Shown here: positions 24,220 to 33,283 of the stretch, piece after piece
Layout: each line of letters begins with the position of its first letter
How positions within the stretch are numbered: the stretch's first letter is position 1
Assembly: GCA_000702525.1 (NCBI GenBank)
Contig: JNIN01000001.1
Coordinates: 1,364,001-1,428,000, forward strand
DNA length: 64,000 bases
Source: Lachnospiraceae bacterium AC2012
Lineage (GTDB): Bacteria; Bacillota; Clostridia; Lachnospirales; Lachnospiraceae
Reading direction: 5' to 3'
The notes under the pieces: model-generated
The model's input: only the letters and a program-made list of their open reading frames with translations
What the model was told of the DNA's origin: nothing
The model's database searches: none
Program-made: the position numbers and the translations under genes

Positions 24220-26898
24220 TTATTTTGGCATACGGCTCTCATGACAAGTGAAGTAGATAATCTGCTTCTCCTGACCCAACTCTTCCATCAATTTCCATGC
24301 CATCTCTGTTTTGTCTCGATCTAAATTTGTAAATGGGTCATCGAGCACGATCATTGGTTGTTCCTTCTGGTAAAGTGCATCCATCAATGCCATACGAGAA
24401 CAAAGGGAAACCAAATCGCGATATCCCGAACTGAGGTACCCCTCTTGGCGCGTGATGCCCTTGTATGTATACGATACAGATAAATCGATATCCAAAGAGA
24501 AATTTCGAACCAAAATTTCCGTATCATCTTCGTTGTACAACTTCAATAAATAATGACGTAATCCATTCTGTAGTGGCGCCATATAACGGGACAAGAAGCT
24601 CTCCTTCGCCTGCTGTAGATACTGCAATGTTTTATCCAGTAATTCCACGCGCTTTTCATATTCTGCTTCTGTCTCTTGCAGTCCTTCCAGTCTGGATTTC
24701 TGATCTTCTAATGTACTAAGTTTCTCCGTTAGAACGGTCAATTCCTCACGCTCTTTCGCAATAAACTGGTTACACTCCGCAATCTTATCATCAATCTCCG
24801 TCTGTCTCTGCTGTACTTCTTCGACAGATTCCATGTCCTCACTCAAATCATGCTCTGCCTCAAATTCGCGAATACTCTCCTGCAGACTCTCCACCTTCTT
24901 CGAAAGATCCATATACTGATTTCGATTCAATAAAACCGTATTCAATTTATTCTGCAGAAGTTCTTCCATATTGTCAAACTGGAATCCCCGCAGGAATTCA
25001 CGAAGTTCCATCAGCGCCTGATTCGTCTGCTCCTGCAACTGATTCACCTGCTGCTTATTCAGCTTATATTCCATATAAGTAGCCGCATTATTCTTAAGAT
25101 TCTGGAGTAAATCCATCTCATTCATATCGTGATAGAGATCCATCTCATACACAGCCGCATATCCCGTCAGCGCGGTATATAACTGAAGCTGTAAGGAAGA
25201 CAATTCCTCCAATGTACCCGAAGTATTCTCGATTAACTTCGCCTCTTCTGAGAGCAATCTGTCATAGAGATCCTTCTTTCTCTGAATCTCTGCAATCATC
25301 TGCTGTGTCGAATCATTTGGCGATACCAGGAAGTTGCTAAGGAACTCCTTCACCTTCGCCTCGGTCTGATTTCTCTCACGACTCATCTCATCGAAACGTA
25401 CCTGCGCTGTTGCCAGTCGACTTGCACGCTCTGCACGTTCTCTTCGCTCCACACTGTTCTTTCGCATCGTTCGAAGCAATCCGAAAATCATCAAAAGTGC
25501 AGCTCCCACAAAGCACGCACTCGAAACGACAAGGGTTCTTGTACCTTCTGTAAATTCAAGAAATGATACGCCACCCAGCACGAGAACAACCGTCAACAAA
25601 ACGAACAAGATCATTGCTCCATGACTGCTGTGCTCTTCTAAAGATTCCTCCATCGCACGCTTCTGTGATTCCAAGCGTTGCACGGTCTCCTCCAGTTCTC
25701 GCACCTGACCGTCCAGCGTCGCCAATTGAACGGCATCCGCCTGCGCCATCGTAAGTTCCTCTATACTTGGATTCTTTTTCGCAAAATAGAACTTCAATTC
25801 CTGCAGATGATCCTTGTCTTCCTCGGACATCTGCGCATGCTCACCCTTGATACGAAGCTCCTTCAGTCGATCCGCATCTTCCGTCCAACTGCTAATCATC
25901 TCATCGGTTGGTACGCCATGCTCAAATAATTTATCAAGAAATGTCACTTCTTCCTCTGGTGGAAGGGACTTCGTACGTTCCTCTAATTCCCTTTGATCCA
26001 CCTCCAGCTGACGCTCCGAAGCAATCATCGCCTGCAGCTGCTCTTCTTCCGGAATTCCTCTTGCAAAGAAATCATCGAGTTTCTCTAAGTTTTCCTGCGT
26101 TTCCTGCATCTGCTTCTTCTGCTCACGATACGCTCCGAGTTCCTGCTCTTTCTTACTCTGCTCCGCAATACGATTCGCAAGCTTTTGCTTCTGTTTCTGT
26201 AAGTCAAGCAGTGTATCATGTCGCTCATTAATCAGCGCACTCTGCTTCTCATACGCATCGGAAAGCGCTGGAAGCTTCTCAATCTCTTCCTTGCATTCAC
26301 GGATATCCTGTCGAATCTTCACAAGCTTACCAATATTTTTCGAACTATTTCTCGTATAATTACGACGCGCATCCTCGATCTTAGAAACCGCAGCATCGAA
26401 ATTATTAATATCATCTCGCGCCGTGGCGAGATTTCCAAGCTTTGCATTGATGGAATCCGTCATTCCTGTCTTCAGGCCATCCTGTGGAACGAAGATACTC
26501 TTCTCAAAGGAATCACGATCCATTTCAAATAATTCCTCACCGATATTTTCCGTAAAATCCTCACTCGAAAGACCGGTCGTCACATCAAAAAGTGCAAACG
26601 TATCCTCTTTATCGGTTCTACCAAACGTACGCTCAATACGATAAGTACCACTCTCAATTTCGAACGTTAAACTACCGCCATACGTTCCATAATTCCATGG
26701 ATGATAATGTTCACGCTCCTGCAATTCCTTACGGCGCGGATTATATTCCATCCCATAAAACATCGATTTTATAAACACGGTAAAGGTCGTCTTGCCCCAA
26801 CCGTTCTTTTCACAAAAACTATTCAGTCCGTCCTGGAAATCAAAATGCGCATTCTGGATTCGACCGAAGCCCGTGATATTACATTCTAGTAATTTCAT
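24220..26898 (-). CDS. YhaN/SbcC-like ATPase with coiled coils and two membrane helices
   Basis: An 892-residue ABC-type ATPase of the Rad50/SbcC superfamily. The N-terminus MKLLECNITGFGRIQNA leads to a Walker A of form EKNGWGKTTF (~residue 33). Long coiled coils cover ~180-420 and ~490-790; between them are two hydrophobic helices (ILFVLLTVVLVLGGVSF and LVVSSACFVGAALLMIFGLL), as in YhaN of B. subtilis. The C-terminus has the signature SSGYRDLVSLCSRMAL and Walker B MIVLDDPFTNLD. No zinc-hook CxxC was seen. Its stop lies before and its start overlaps (4 nt) the SbcD-like gene, so the two subunits are translationally coupled. Probable role: DNA end processing at the membrane. Confidence 0.88.
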   Translation of the reverse strand: MKLLECNITGFGRIQNAHFDFQDGLNSFCEKNGWGKTTFTVFIKSMFYGMEYNPRRKELQEREHYHPWNYGTYGGSLTFEIESGTYRIERTFGRTDKEDTFALFDVTTGLSSEDFTENIGEELFEMDRDSFEKSIFVPQDGLKTGMTDSINAKLGNLATARDDINNFDAAVSKIEDARRNYTRNSSKNIGKLVKIRQDIRECKEEIEKLPALSDAYEKQSALINERHDTLLDLQKQKQKLANRIAEQSKKEQELGAYREQKKQMQETQENLEKLDDFFARGIPEEEQLQAMIASERQLEVDQRELEERTKSLPPEEEVTFLDKLFEHGVPTDEMISSWTEDADRLKELRIKGEHAQMSEEDKDHLQELKFYFAKKNPSIEELTMAQADAVQLATLDGQVRELEETVQRLESQKRAMEESLEEHSSHGAMILFVLLTVVLVLGGVSFLEFTEGTRTLVVSSACFVGAALLMIFGLLRTMRKNSVERRERAERASRLATAQVRFDEMSRERNQTEAKVKEFLSNFLVSPNDSTQQMIAEIQRKKDLYDRLLSEEAKLIENTSGTLEELSSLQLQLYTALTGYAAVYEMDLYHDMNEMDLLQNLKNNAATYMEYKLNKQQVNQLQEQTNQALMELREFLRGFQFDNMEELLQNKLNTVLLNRNQYMDLSKKVESLQESIREFEAEHDLSEDMESVEEVQQRQTEIDDKIAECNQFIAKEREELTVLTEKLSTLEDQKSRLEGLQETEAEYEKRVELLDKTLQYLQQAKESFLSRYMAPLQNGLRHYLLKLYNEDDTEILVRNFSLDIDLSVSYTYKGITRQEGYLSSGYRDLVSLCSRMALMDALYQKEQPMIVLDDPFTNLDRDKTEMAWKLMEELGQEKQIIYFTCHESRMPK

Positions 26899-27992
26899 TC
26901 TTCAATATCCTCCCCCATAATGGCTTTCATTCCGATTTCAATAATCTGCGAACGTTCTTCTTCCGAAAGTTCTTCCTTCTGCATCAGGCGCACAAATTCA
27001 CCTTTTAATGAGCGGTCATGTACAAAACTCTCATAGTGAATTTCCGGACTTGTTCGATCATAGATTTTAAAGAAGAAAAACTTCTCTTCAAAAGTTCGGA
27101 TAATACGTGGAATATCGATATCAAAATCCATATCGGTATTTCCCTGCAACACAACTTTCACGAGATCCTTCTCACTGATTGCAGAAATCGCATCTTCAAT
27201 CGCGGCGAGGATTGCCGGCATATCCATCTCTGGCGTAATCTCTACCGGAATCTCATGAAGCTTACGATAGGCGAATGGAATAAATTCACTGTCAATCACA
27301 CTGTCATGAATATCGAGAAGGACAAATCCCTTATCTCCACATTCATCGAAGCCACGGCCCTCTAAACAACCTGAATAGCAATATTCCCCGCGCTCATCCA
27401 GCTTCTCATTCTTGTACGAATGAATATGACCAAGCGCCAGATAATCGATGTACTTATTCTTATAGTCATTTAGATTAATGACCTCCGTCTTATCATTTCC
27501 AACGTAATCCGCTTCCTGCCCATGCAGCATAACGATATTGACCTTGGACTGATCCAAAATCAGGTTCGTCGCCAGCATCTTGCTATTATTCTTATTGATT
27601 TCACGACCGGTGATCACCACTTCGTCCTCTTCGCCAAAGCTGTAAGACGTCCATTCTTCGTCCGAGAATGTCTTTAAATTCTGTGGGATCTCGCCCTCCA
27701 AATCCGAAAGAAAATCCGTTTTATCATGATTTCCTTTCAGATATAGAAATGTTACGTATGGATGCGATTCCATAATCTCAAGCGTACGGTTCTTTGCAAG
27801 CTTACGAATATGATTCTTATCAAACATATCGCCGGCAATCATAATCACAGAAACGCCCTGCTGCTCTGCAAATTCCACTAAACGCTCGAATGTATCTAAC
27901 AATTCATCACGTCGTATCTTCGCCTTGTCCGCCGAGAGATTGCTCTCCAGCTTCGAATCCAGATGAAGATCAGCACAATGGATGATTTTCAT
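26895..27992 (-). CDS. SbcD/YhaO-like metallophosphoesterase
   Basis: A 365-residue calcineurin-like phosphoesterase, the nuclease partner of the ATPase encoded next. Metal-site motifs are in order: ADLHLDS (residue ~7), AGDMFDKNHI (~residue 55), LKGNHDKTDF (~residue 86), MLHGQE and LGHIHSY (~residue 195). It matches the YhaO/SbcD branch of DNA exonucleases. Its stop overlaps the ATPase start by 4 nt and its start overlaps the stop of the upstream GTPase-nuclease gene by one base, so all are tightly coupled. Confidence 0.9.
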   Translation of the reverse strand: MKIIHCADLHLDSKLESNLSADKAKIRRDELLDTFERLVEFAEQQGVSVIMIAGDMFDKNHIRKLAKNRTLEIMESHPYVTFLYLKGNHDKTDFLSDLEGEIPQNLKTFSDEEWTSYSFGEEDEVVITGREINKNNSKMLATNLILDQSKVNIVMLHGQEADYVGNDKTEVINLNDYKNKYIDYLALGHIHSYKNEKLDERGEYCYSGCLEGRGFDECGDKGFVLLDIHDSVIDSEFIPFAYRKLHEIPVEITPEMDMPAILAAIEDAISAISEKDLVKVVLQGNTDMDFDIDIPRIIRTFEEKFFFFKIYDRTSPEIHYESFVHDRSLKGEFVRLMQKEELSEEERSQIIEIGMKAIMGEDIEE

Positions 27993-30604
27993 TATTTAAC
28001 TCCTTTCAACCCTTCCTCATTCACTCGTTTTACTTCTCCCTGAAATTCACGGGAGGAAATACGACGAGCGCCTTCTCCAACCACAATCATCTGCACCAGG
28101 CCATCGGAAGAAACCACCGTAACGTCTGCATTTTCAGAATTTGCAATCACATGCGTCGTTCGTTCAATATAGGCGTCTGCCGTCTGCGCTTCCTTGGTAT
28201 AAACCACGTGAATGTTCTGATAATTGAACACCTCACCCGGATTACCCTTAACCTTATATGCATCAAATACAAGTATCAGCTCAACCCCAGTAAATCCCTG
28301 ATAATTGCATAAAATATCCATCAACTTCGTACGGGCGGATTCCAGATTCGTGCGTGATAAATCCTTCAGATTCTCCCATGCAAAAATCACATTGTATCCA
28401 TCTACCAGTACGTATTTCTTGCGTATGACTGCCTTCTTTCTCTCATTTTTGGCAGCAACACCAGGATGACTTTTCAGATATTCCTCTCTCGCTTCCTCCA
28501 CGCGACTCTGGTCTGCGAAGACCTCGGTCTTAGAAGCCGGAAGTGGACGTCGAATCTCCCCAAAGGTTCTGGTGAAGATTGCCTCCAATTCATCATCCAA
28601 GCCACTGTATCCATTATAGCTATTTTTCTTGCTTTTGGCTATTTTCGAAGATTTTACATTTCCTTGCGCTGAAACAGCATCCCTTTGCTCATCAGAAGCA
28701 GATAATCCAGGAATCGGTGCATCCGGATTTTCCCGATGCACATAAATGGATTCATAGGGATGATAGATGTCCTCGCGGAAGTCATAGCCGATGTTCTCCA
28801 TCACTTCATCGGCATTATGACAAGGCTTGTAGCCACTGAGTTCCATCCGGATTTCGCCAACACCACCCGTATAGGCAGCAACCTCGGAGGCGTAATCCAT
28901 GGCACAAACAACCGGAACATCGCCCTCTAAAACACAGTGTTCTCCATGGATTTCCGGCGATGCCATCGTTCCATGCATCTTCTCGATGTCCATCATTGCA
29001 CGTCCCACACTTGACTGCGGAATCTCGAGCGTCACATGATAATAAGGCTCCAGTAATACACAATCCGTACGAAGTAATCCGTCTCGTACTGCGATTCCCG
29101 TTGCCTTTCTGAAGTCTCCGCCCTCCGTATGCTTCTTATGCGATTTTCCATCTACCAGCGTAATCTTCACATCGGTAAGTGGTGAGCATGTCAGCACGCC
29201 TGCCTGCTCTCTTCGCATCAATTGATTCATCACCTGATGCTGATAATTCTTATTCAAATTGTCTACCGGACACTCGGTTTCTACAACAATTCCAGAATTC
29301 TCCGGCAATGGTTCCATCGTAAGCACAACATCCGCGAAATGTTTCAGCGGCTCGTAATGCCCATGTCCCATCGTCGGCTCCGCAATGGTCTCCTTGTACA
29401 TGATATTTCCAGTACCGAAATCCACCTCTTCCTGGAATCTCGTACGCATACGTTCCTTCAGTACTTCAATCTGCACCTTGCCCATCAGATGCACGTGAAT
29501 CTCCTGCAGCTTCTCATTCCATTCGATATGAAGCATCGGATCTTCGTCTTCCAACTCTCGTAAATCCTCCAAAATCAAATGTGGATTCTGATTCTCTGAC
29601 AGAAGCACTTGATAAGATAACACCGGTTCCAAAGAAGGTACATCCGAATCCTCTTCCGCACCAAGTCCCTGTCCCGGATAGGTATTTTCAAGTCCCGTCA
29701 CCGCGCACAATTCTCCTGCGTTGACAAACTGCGCCGGTTCGTATTTGTCACCCTTATAGATTCTGATTTCATTGACCTTCTCCGCTTCATCCGGATAAGC
29801 GCCATATGGCAAGACCAGATCCTTCGCTTTCAGCGTTCCGCCCGTCACTTTTAGAAATGTTTGTCTTGCATGGTTTTTATCGCGATTGATTTTATATACT
29901 TTTCCACCGAAGGCATCTCCAAAAACCGGGTTATCCACATACTTCTCCAGGATATCAAGAAATGCTTCCACACCCTCCATCTTCAACGCGGATCCATACA
30001 GAACTGGAAATACTTCTCTCTTTTGAATCGCCTTTCGTATCGATTCCTCCTGCACATTTCCCATTGCATCGAATTCCTCGAACAGGAGATCCGAACACAT
30101 GGCGAGGTGCTCCGCGGTATCATTTCTAGAAGCGTCAGAAAAATCCACGCAGTTATCACTGAGTTTCTCCATGATATCTGCCTGAATTTCTTCCTTCGTC
30201 CTATGCGTGATGTCCATCTTATTTACAAAAAGAAAGGTTGGAATCTCATATCGACTTAACAATTTCCATAGCGTTCTGGTATGCGACTGCACACCGTCAA
30301 GTCCACTAATCACAAGAATTGCATAATCTAAAACCGGAAGTGTACGTTCCATCTCCGCCGAGAAATCCACATGCCCCGGCGTATCCACGAAAGTAATCTC
30401 CAAATCCTTGTAAGTTAAACTCGCCATCTTGGATAAAACCGTGATTCCACGTGCTCTCTCTATATCATCTGTATCCAAAAAAGTGTCACGATGATCCACT
30501 CGTCCAAGGGAGCGAATCTCACCCGTAAGATACAGCATGCTCTCTGATAAAGTTGTTTTCCCTGCATCCACATGCGCCAGGATGCCTGCTACGATTTTTT
30601 TCAT
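27992..30604 (-). CDS. TetM/EF-G-like GTPase fused to a YacP/Rae1-like NYN nuclease domain
   Basis: An 870-residue fusion. Residues 1-~640 are a ribosomal-protection-type translational GTPase: G1 AHVDAGKTTLSE (~11), effector region ERARGITVLSK, G3 VDTPGHVDFSAEM and G4 FVNKMDITHR, followed by EF-G-like domains II-V. A Ser/Lys-rich linker (~645-720) leads to a complete YacP/NYN domain (~725-868) with VDGYNVIFAWENLKDL, LVFDAYKVKG, TADAYIERTTH and VVSSDG. In B. subtilis YacP is Rae1, an endoribonuclease that cuts mRNA in the ribosomal A site. The fusion suggests a factor that enters the A site, then cuts the mRNA; this is inference. Tetracycline resistance is possible but not shown. No Shine-Dalgarno precedes the ATG. 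Confidence 0.88.
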   Translation of the reverse strand: MKKIVAGILAHVDAGKTTLSESMLYLTGEIRSLGRVDHRDTFLDTDDIERARGITVLSKMASLTYKDLEITFVDTPGHVDFSAEMERTLPVLDYAILVISGLDGVQSHTRTLWKLLSRYEIPTFLFVNKMDITHRTKEEIQADIMEKLSDNCVDFSDASRNDTAEHLAMCSDLLFEEFDAMGNVQEESIRKAIQKREVFPVLYGSALKMEGVEAFLDILEKYVDNPVFGDAFGGKVYKINRDKNHARQTFLKVTGGTLKAKDLVLPYGAYPDEAEKVNEIRIYKGDKYEPAQFVNAGELCAVTGLENTYPGQGLGAEEDSDVPSLEPVLSYQVLLSENQNPHLILEDLRELEDEDPMLHIEWNEKLQEIHVHLMGKVQIEVLKERMRTRFQEEVDFGTGNIMYKETIAEPTMGHGHYEPLKHFADVVLTMEPLPENSGIVVETECPVDNLNKNYQHQVMNQLMRREQAGVLTCSPLTDVKITLVDGKSHKKHTEGGDFRKATGIAVRDGLLRTDCVLLEPYYHVTLEIPQSSVGRAMMDIEKMHGTMASPEIHGEHCVLEGDVPVVCAMDYASEVAAYTGGVGEIRMELSGYKPCHNADEVMENIGYDFREDIYHPYESIYVHRENPDAPIPGLSASDEQRDAVSAQGNVKSSKIAKSKKNSYNGYSGLDDELEAIFTRTFGEIRRPLPASKTEVFADQSRVEEAREEYLKSHPGVAAKNERKKAVIRKKYVLVDGYNVIFAWENLKDLSRTNLESARTKLMDILCNYQGFTGVELILVFDAYKVKGNPGEVFNYQNIHVVYTKEAQTADAYIERTTHVIANSENADVTVVSSDGLVQMIVVGEGARRISSREFQGEVKRVNEEGLKGVK

Positions 30605-30610
30605 GCTGTC

Positions 30611-30619
30611 ATTATACCA
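30611..30619 (-). promoter_or_regulatory. Extended -10 box abutting the fusion gene start codon
   Basis: On the minus strand TGGTATAAT is a perfect extended -10. Six bases (GACAGC) separate it from the ATG at 30604, so RNA would begin at the A of the start codon. No ribosome binding site is present. This predicts a leaderless mRNA. Confidence 0.6.
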
Positions 30620-30634
30620 TAGTAGGGTTTACTC

Positions 30635-30663
30635 AAAAAGGCGGAGAGCCAACGTCCTCCACC
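30635..30663 (-). terminator. Terminator hairpin 1 upstream of the fusion gene
   Basis: Seven-bp stem (minus GGTGGAG 30663-30657 with CTCCGCC 30646-30640, one G-T pair), followed by TTTTT. Lies 31 nt before the start codon. Confidence 0.65.
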
Positions 30664-30675
30664 GTATTTCAACAT

Positions 30676-30706
30676 AAAAAAAACAGCCCGCACCCCTGCG
30701 AGCTGT
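30676..30706 (-). terminator. Terminator hairpin 2 upstream of the fusion gene
   Basis: Ten-bp stem on the minus strand (ACAGCTCGCA and TGCGGGCTGT) with a 4-nt loop, then eight T: a strong intrinsic terminator. No gene ends just upstream on this strand, so it either ends a small RNA or attenuates the fusion gene. Confidence 0.8.
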
Positions 30707-30843
30707 CCAACCGTAAAAACCCTCCGCGTTCTCCTAAAAAGACATTGCGTCTGTCAGTTCTAAATGTCGAAATCCCCCTCACCATGAAGATTTGCAAAAA
30801 GCCATCACCACAATGATTTCGATCACGGATAGGATCCTATTTA

Positions 30844-30870
30844 ATGATAGCACTTTCGATAAATAATCAA
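30844..30870 (-). promoter_or_regulatory. Possible leader promoter upstream of the fusion gene
   Basis: On the minus strand TTGATT (30865-30870), 15-nt spacer, extended -10 TGC-TATCAT (30844-30849). It would start a leader of about 230 nt containing both terminators. The leader also holds an 8-codon reading frame starting with MAFCKSSW. Spacing is short, so this is tentative. Confidence 0.35.
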
Positions 30871-30892
30871 ATATGACGAAATAAACGATTTT

Positions 30893-30933
30893 CGGCCCCA
30901 GAAATTGTTGAAAACATACAATTCCCAGGGCCG
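30893..30933 (-). terminator. Stem-loop after glgP
   Basis: Sixteen-base arms 30893-30908 and 30918-30933; the three non-Watson-Crick positions are G-U pairs when read as minus-strand RNA. It directly follows glgP. The T-run after it is poor, so termination strength is uncertain. Confidence 0.5.
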
Positions 30934-30975
30934 TATTTGTGTATTTTTAATTGTTAGGAGTGTAATTATCTGAGA

Positions 30976-33243
30976 TTAACGTAAGTGCCAAACCTCGTCA
31001 TTATACTGCGCAATCGTTCGATCAGATGAGAAGAATCCAGCCTTTGCAATATTTACAAGGCACTTCTTTTCCCATGCCTTGCGGTCTTCATAGTCCGCAT
31101 AGACTTTATCCTTTGTCTCTATATAATCCTTGAGATCTAAGAGTGTCATAAACCAATCCTTAGAAATCAATTCATGATGCAATCTCTCGAGGTTTTCTTT
31201 CTTTCCGAGCTTCATCATTTCCGGTCCTACGATGAAGTCTACTAACTCCTGAATCTGCTCATCTTCATCATAGATATCCTTTGCACAATAGCCACTCTTC
31301 GCATAGAGATCGATGACAGTATCCGATTTCTCTCCAAAGATATAGATATTATCCTCACCTACGAGGTCACGAATCTCCACATTGGCGCCGTCTTCTGTTC
31401 CAAGTGTCAATGCACCATTCAGCATAAATTTCATATTTCCTGTTCCAGATGCCTCCTTGGATGCAAGTGAAATCTGCTCAGAAATATCTGCTGCCGGAAT
31501 AATCTTTGCTGCATAACTTACATTGTAATTTTCTGCCATAACCACGCGGAAGTAAGGTGCAACATCCGGATCATTCGCGGTTAATTCCTGTAAGCAAAGA
31601 ATCAGATGGATAATATCCTTGGCAATAATATAGGCTGGAGCAGCCTTCGCACCAAAAATCATAGTAATTGGTCGAGCCGGCTTTTTGCCACCCTTGATTT
31701 CCAGATATTTATAAATCGCATATAAGCAGTTCATCTGCTGACGCTTATATTCATGCAATCTCTTTACCTGAACATCATAGATGGAATCCGGAAGAATCGT
31801 AATTCCCTGTTTCTTCTGGAAATAATCCGCCAGCGCAACTTTATTCGCCTTCTTGATTTCTTCCAGCTTCTGCAGGACTTCTGCATCATCCTGGAACTGA
31901 AGAAGCTTCTCTAATTCCTTTGCATCCTTCTTGTATCCTTCCCCAATCTTAGAGGTAAGATAATTTGCAAGTTCCGGATTACAATGCAGTAACCATCTAC
32001 GGAAAGTGATTCCATTCGTCTTATTATTGAATTTCTCCGGATATAATTTATAGAAATTATGCAATTCCGAATCCTTCAAAATCTCGGTATGAAGTGCAGC
32101 AACACCATTGATGGAATATCCATAATGAATATCCATATGTGCCATATGAACCGCATTATTTTCATCAATGATATAGGTACTCTGATCTGCAACTTTCGCA
32201 CGAATACGATTATCTAATTCACGAATAATTGGAAGCAGATGTGGTACTACTTCCTCCATGTAATCCATTGGCCATGTCTCAAGTGCTTCTGCAAGAATTG
32301 TATGGTTGGTATAAGCGCAAGTCTTCTCTGTCACCCGGATTGCTTCATCCATGGTGAATCCTTCGATCTGGAGCAAACGAATCAACTCTGGGATAACCAT
32401 AGATGGATGTGTATCATTAATCTGAATTGCTACATGCTGATCCAATTCATGTAAGTCATATCCCTTTGCCTTTGTCTCCATAAGAATCAACTGCGCTGCA
32501 TTACTTACCATAAAATACTGCTGATAGATTCTGAGCAGACGTCCATCGCGGTCGGAATCATCCGGATATAAGAAGAGTGTCAGATTCTTCTCTACCGCTG
32601 TCTTATCGAAATCAATGCTATCGGACTGTACCATATTGTCATCTACAGAATCCAAATCAAAGAGATGCAACTTATTTACGGTTCCTGTTTCATATCCTGG
32701 AACATCGATATCGTACATCGTAGAATGTACGGTCATCTTACGAAATGGTACGGTGAAGTCTACTGGTACACGTGTTAACCAACTATCCGTAGTAAGCCAT
32801 GGATTCTTGACTTCCTTCTGCAGATTTTTCTCAAATTTCTGCTGGAATAATCCATAATGATAGTTTAATCCTACACCATCGCCCTGCAATTCCAGACTTG
32901 CAATGGAATCAAGGAAACATGCTGCCAGTCTACCCAGTCCACCATTTCCAAGAGATGGCTCCAGTTCCATTTCCTCGATATCAGAAAGATCTACATCATG
33001 CTTCTTCAAAGCTTCCTTCACATCGTCATATAATCCTAAATTGATTAAGTTATTGCTGAGAAGCTTTCCAATCAAAAATTCAGCAGAGATGTAATACAGC
33101 TTTTTATCTCCTGAAACCGGCTTCTGACCCGCCATCTCCTTCTTTGTCAACAGTAGCAGTGCATGATAGATTTCCTCAGAAGTTGCTTCCTCAAATCCAT
33201 GTTTAAATGTCTCTTTCAGAATTGCTTCTATACGTTTTTCCAT
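30976..33243 (-). CDS. glgP: Glycogen/alpha-glucan phosphorylase
   Basis: Releases glucose-1-phosphate from alpha-1,4-glucans with PLP. The 755-residue protein has the N-terminal [19 protein letters not shown], the substrate region [20 protein letters not shown] (~residue 100) and the PLP-lysine block [19 protein letters not shown] (~residue 600). It is shorter than the ~800-residue norm by loops, as is usual in clostridia. It ends the malQ-lacI-glgP operon, 40 nt after the regulator gene. With MalQ it would convert glycogen or maltodextrins to glucose-1-phosphate. Confidence 0.94.
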   Translation of the reverse strand: MEKRIEAILKETFKHGFEEATSEEIYHALLLLTKKEMAGQKPVSGDKKLYYISAEFLIGKLLSNNLINLGLYDDVKEALKKHDVDLSDIEEMELEPSLGNGGLGRLAACFLDSIASLELQGDGVGLNYHYGLFQQKFEKNLQKEVKNPWLTTDSWLTRVPVDFTVPFRKMTVHSTMYDIDVPGYETGTVNKLHLFDLDSVDDNMVQSDSIDFDKTAVEKNLTLFLYPDDSDRDGRLLRIYQQYFMVSNAAQLILMETKAKGYDLHELDQHVAIQINDTHPSMVIPELIRLLQIEGFTMDEAIRVTEKTCAYTNHTILAEALETWPMDYMEEVVPHLLPIIRELDNRIRAKVADQSTYIIDENNAVHMAHMDIHYGYSINGVAALHTEILKDSELHNFYKLYPEKFNNKTNGITFRRWLLHCNPELANYLTSKIGEGYKKDAKELEKLLQFQDDAEVLQKLEEIKKANKVALADYFQKKQGITILPDSIYDVQVKRLHEYKRQQMNCLYAIYKYLEIKGGKKPARPITMIFGAKAAPAYIIAKDIIHLILCLQELTANDPDVAPYFRVVMAENYNVSYAAKIIPAADISEQISLASKEASGTGNMKFMLNGALTLGTEDGANVEIRDLVGEDNIYIFGEKSDTVIDLYAKSGYCAKDIYDEDEQIQELVDFIVGPEMMKLGKKENLERLHHELISKDWFMTLLDLKDYIETKDKVYADYEDRKAWEKKCLVNIAKAGFFSSDRTIAQYNDEVWHLR

Positions 33244-33283
33244 TTCTTTTTCCTTTCCTTTATATATCTTCTAACCCAAATTT

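Noticed and set aside
27992-30604. Calling the fusion gene an acquired tetracycline resistance gene
   Set aside because: GTPase motifs match the family, but the C-terminal nuclease, the chromosomal operon and the absence of transfer genes mean resistance cannot be claimed from sequence alone.
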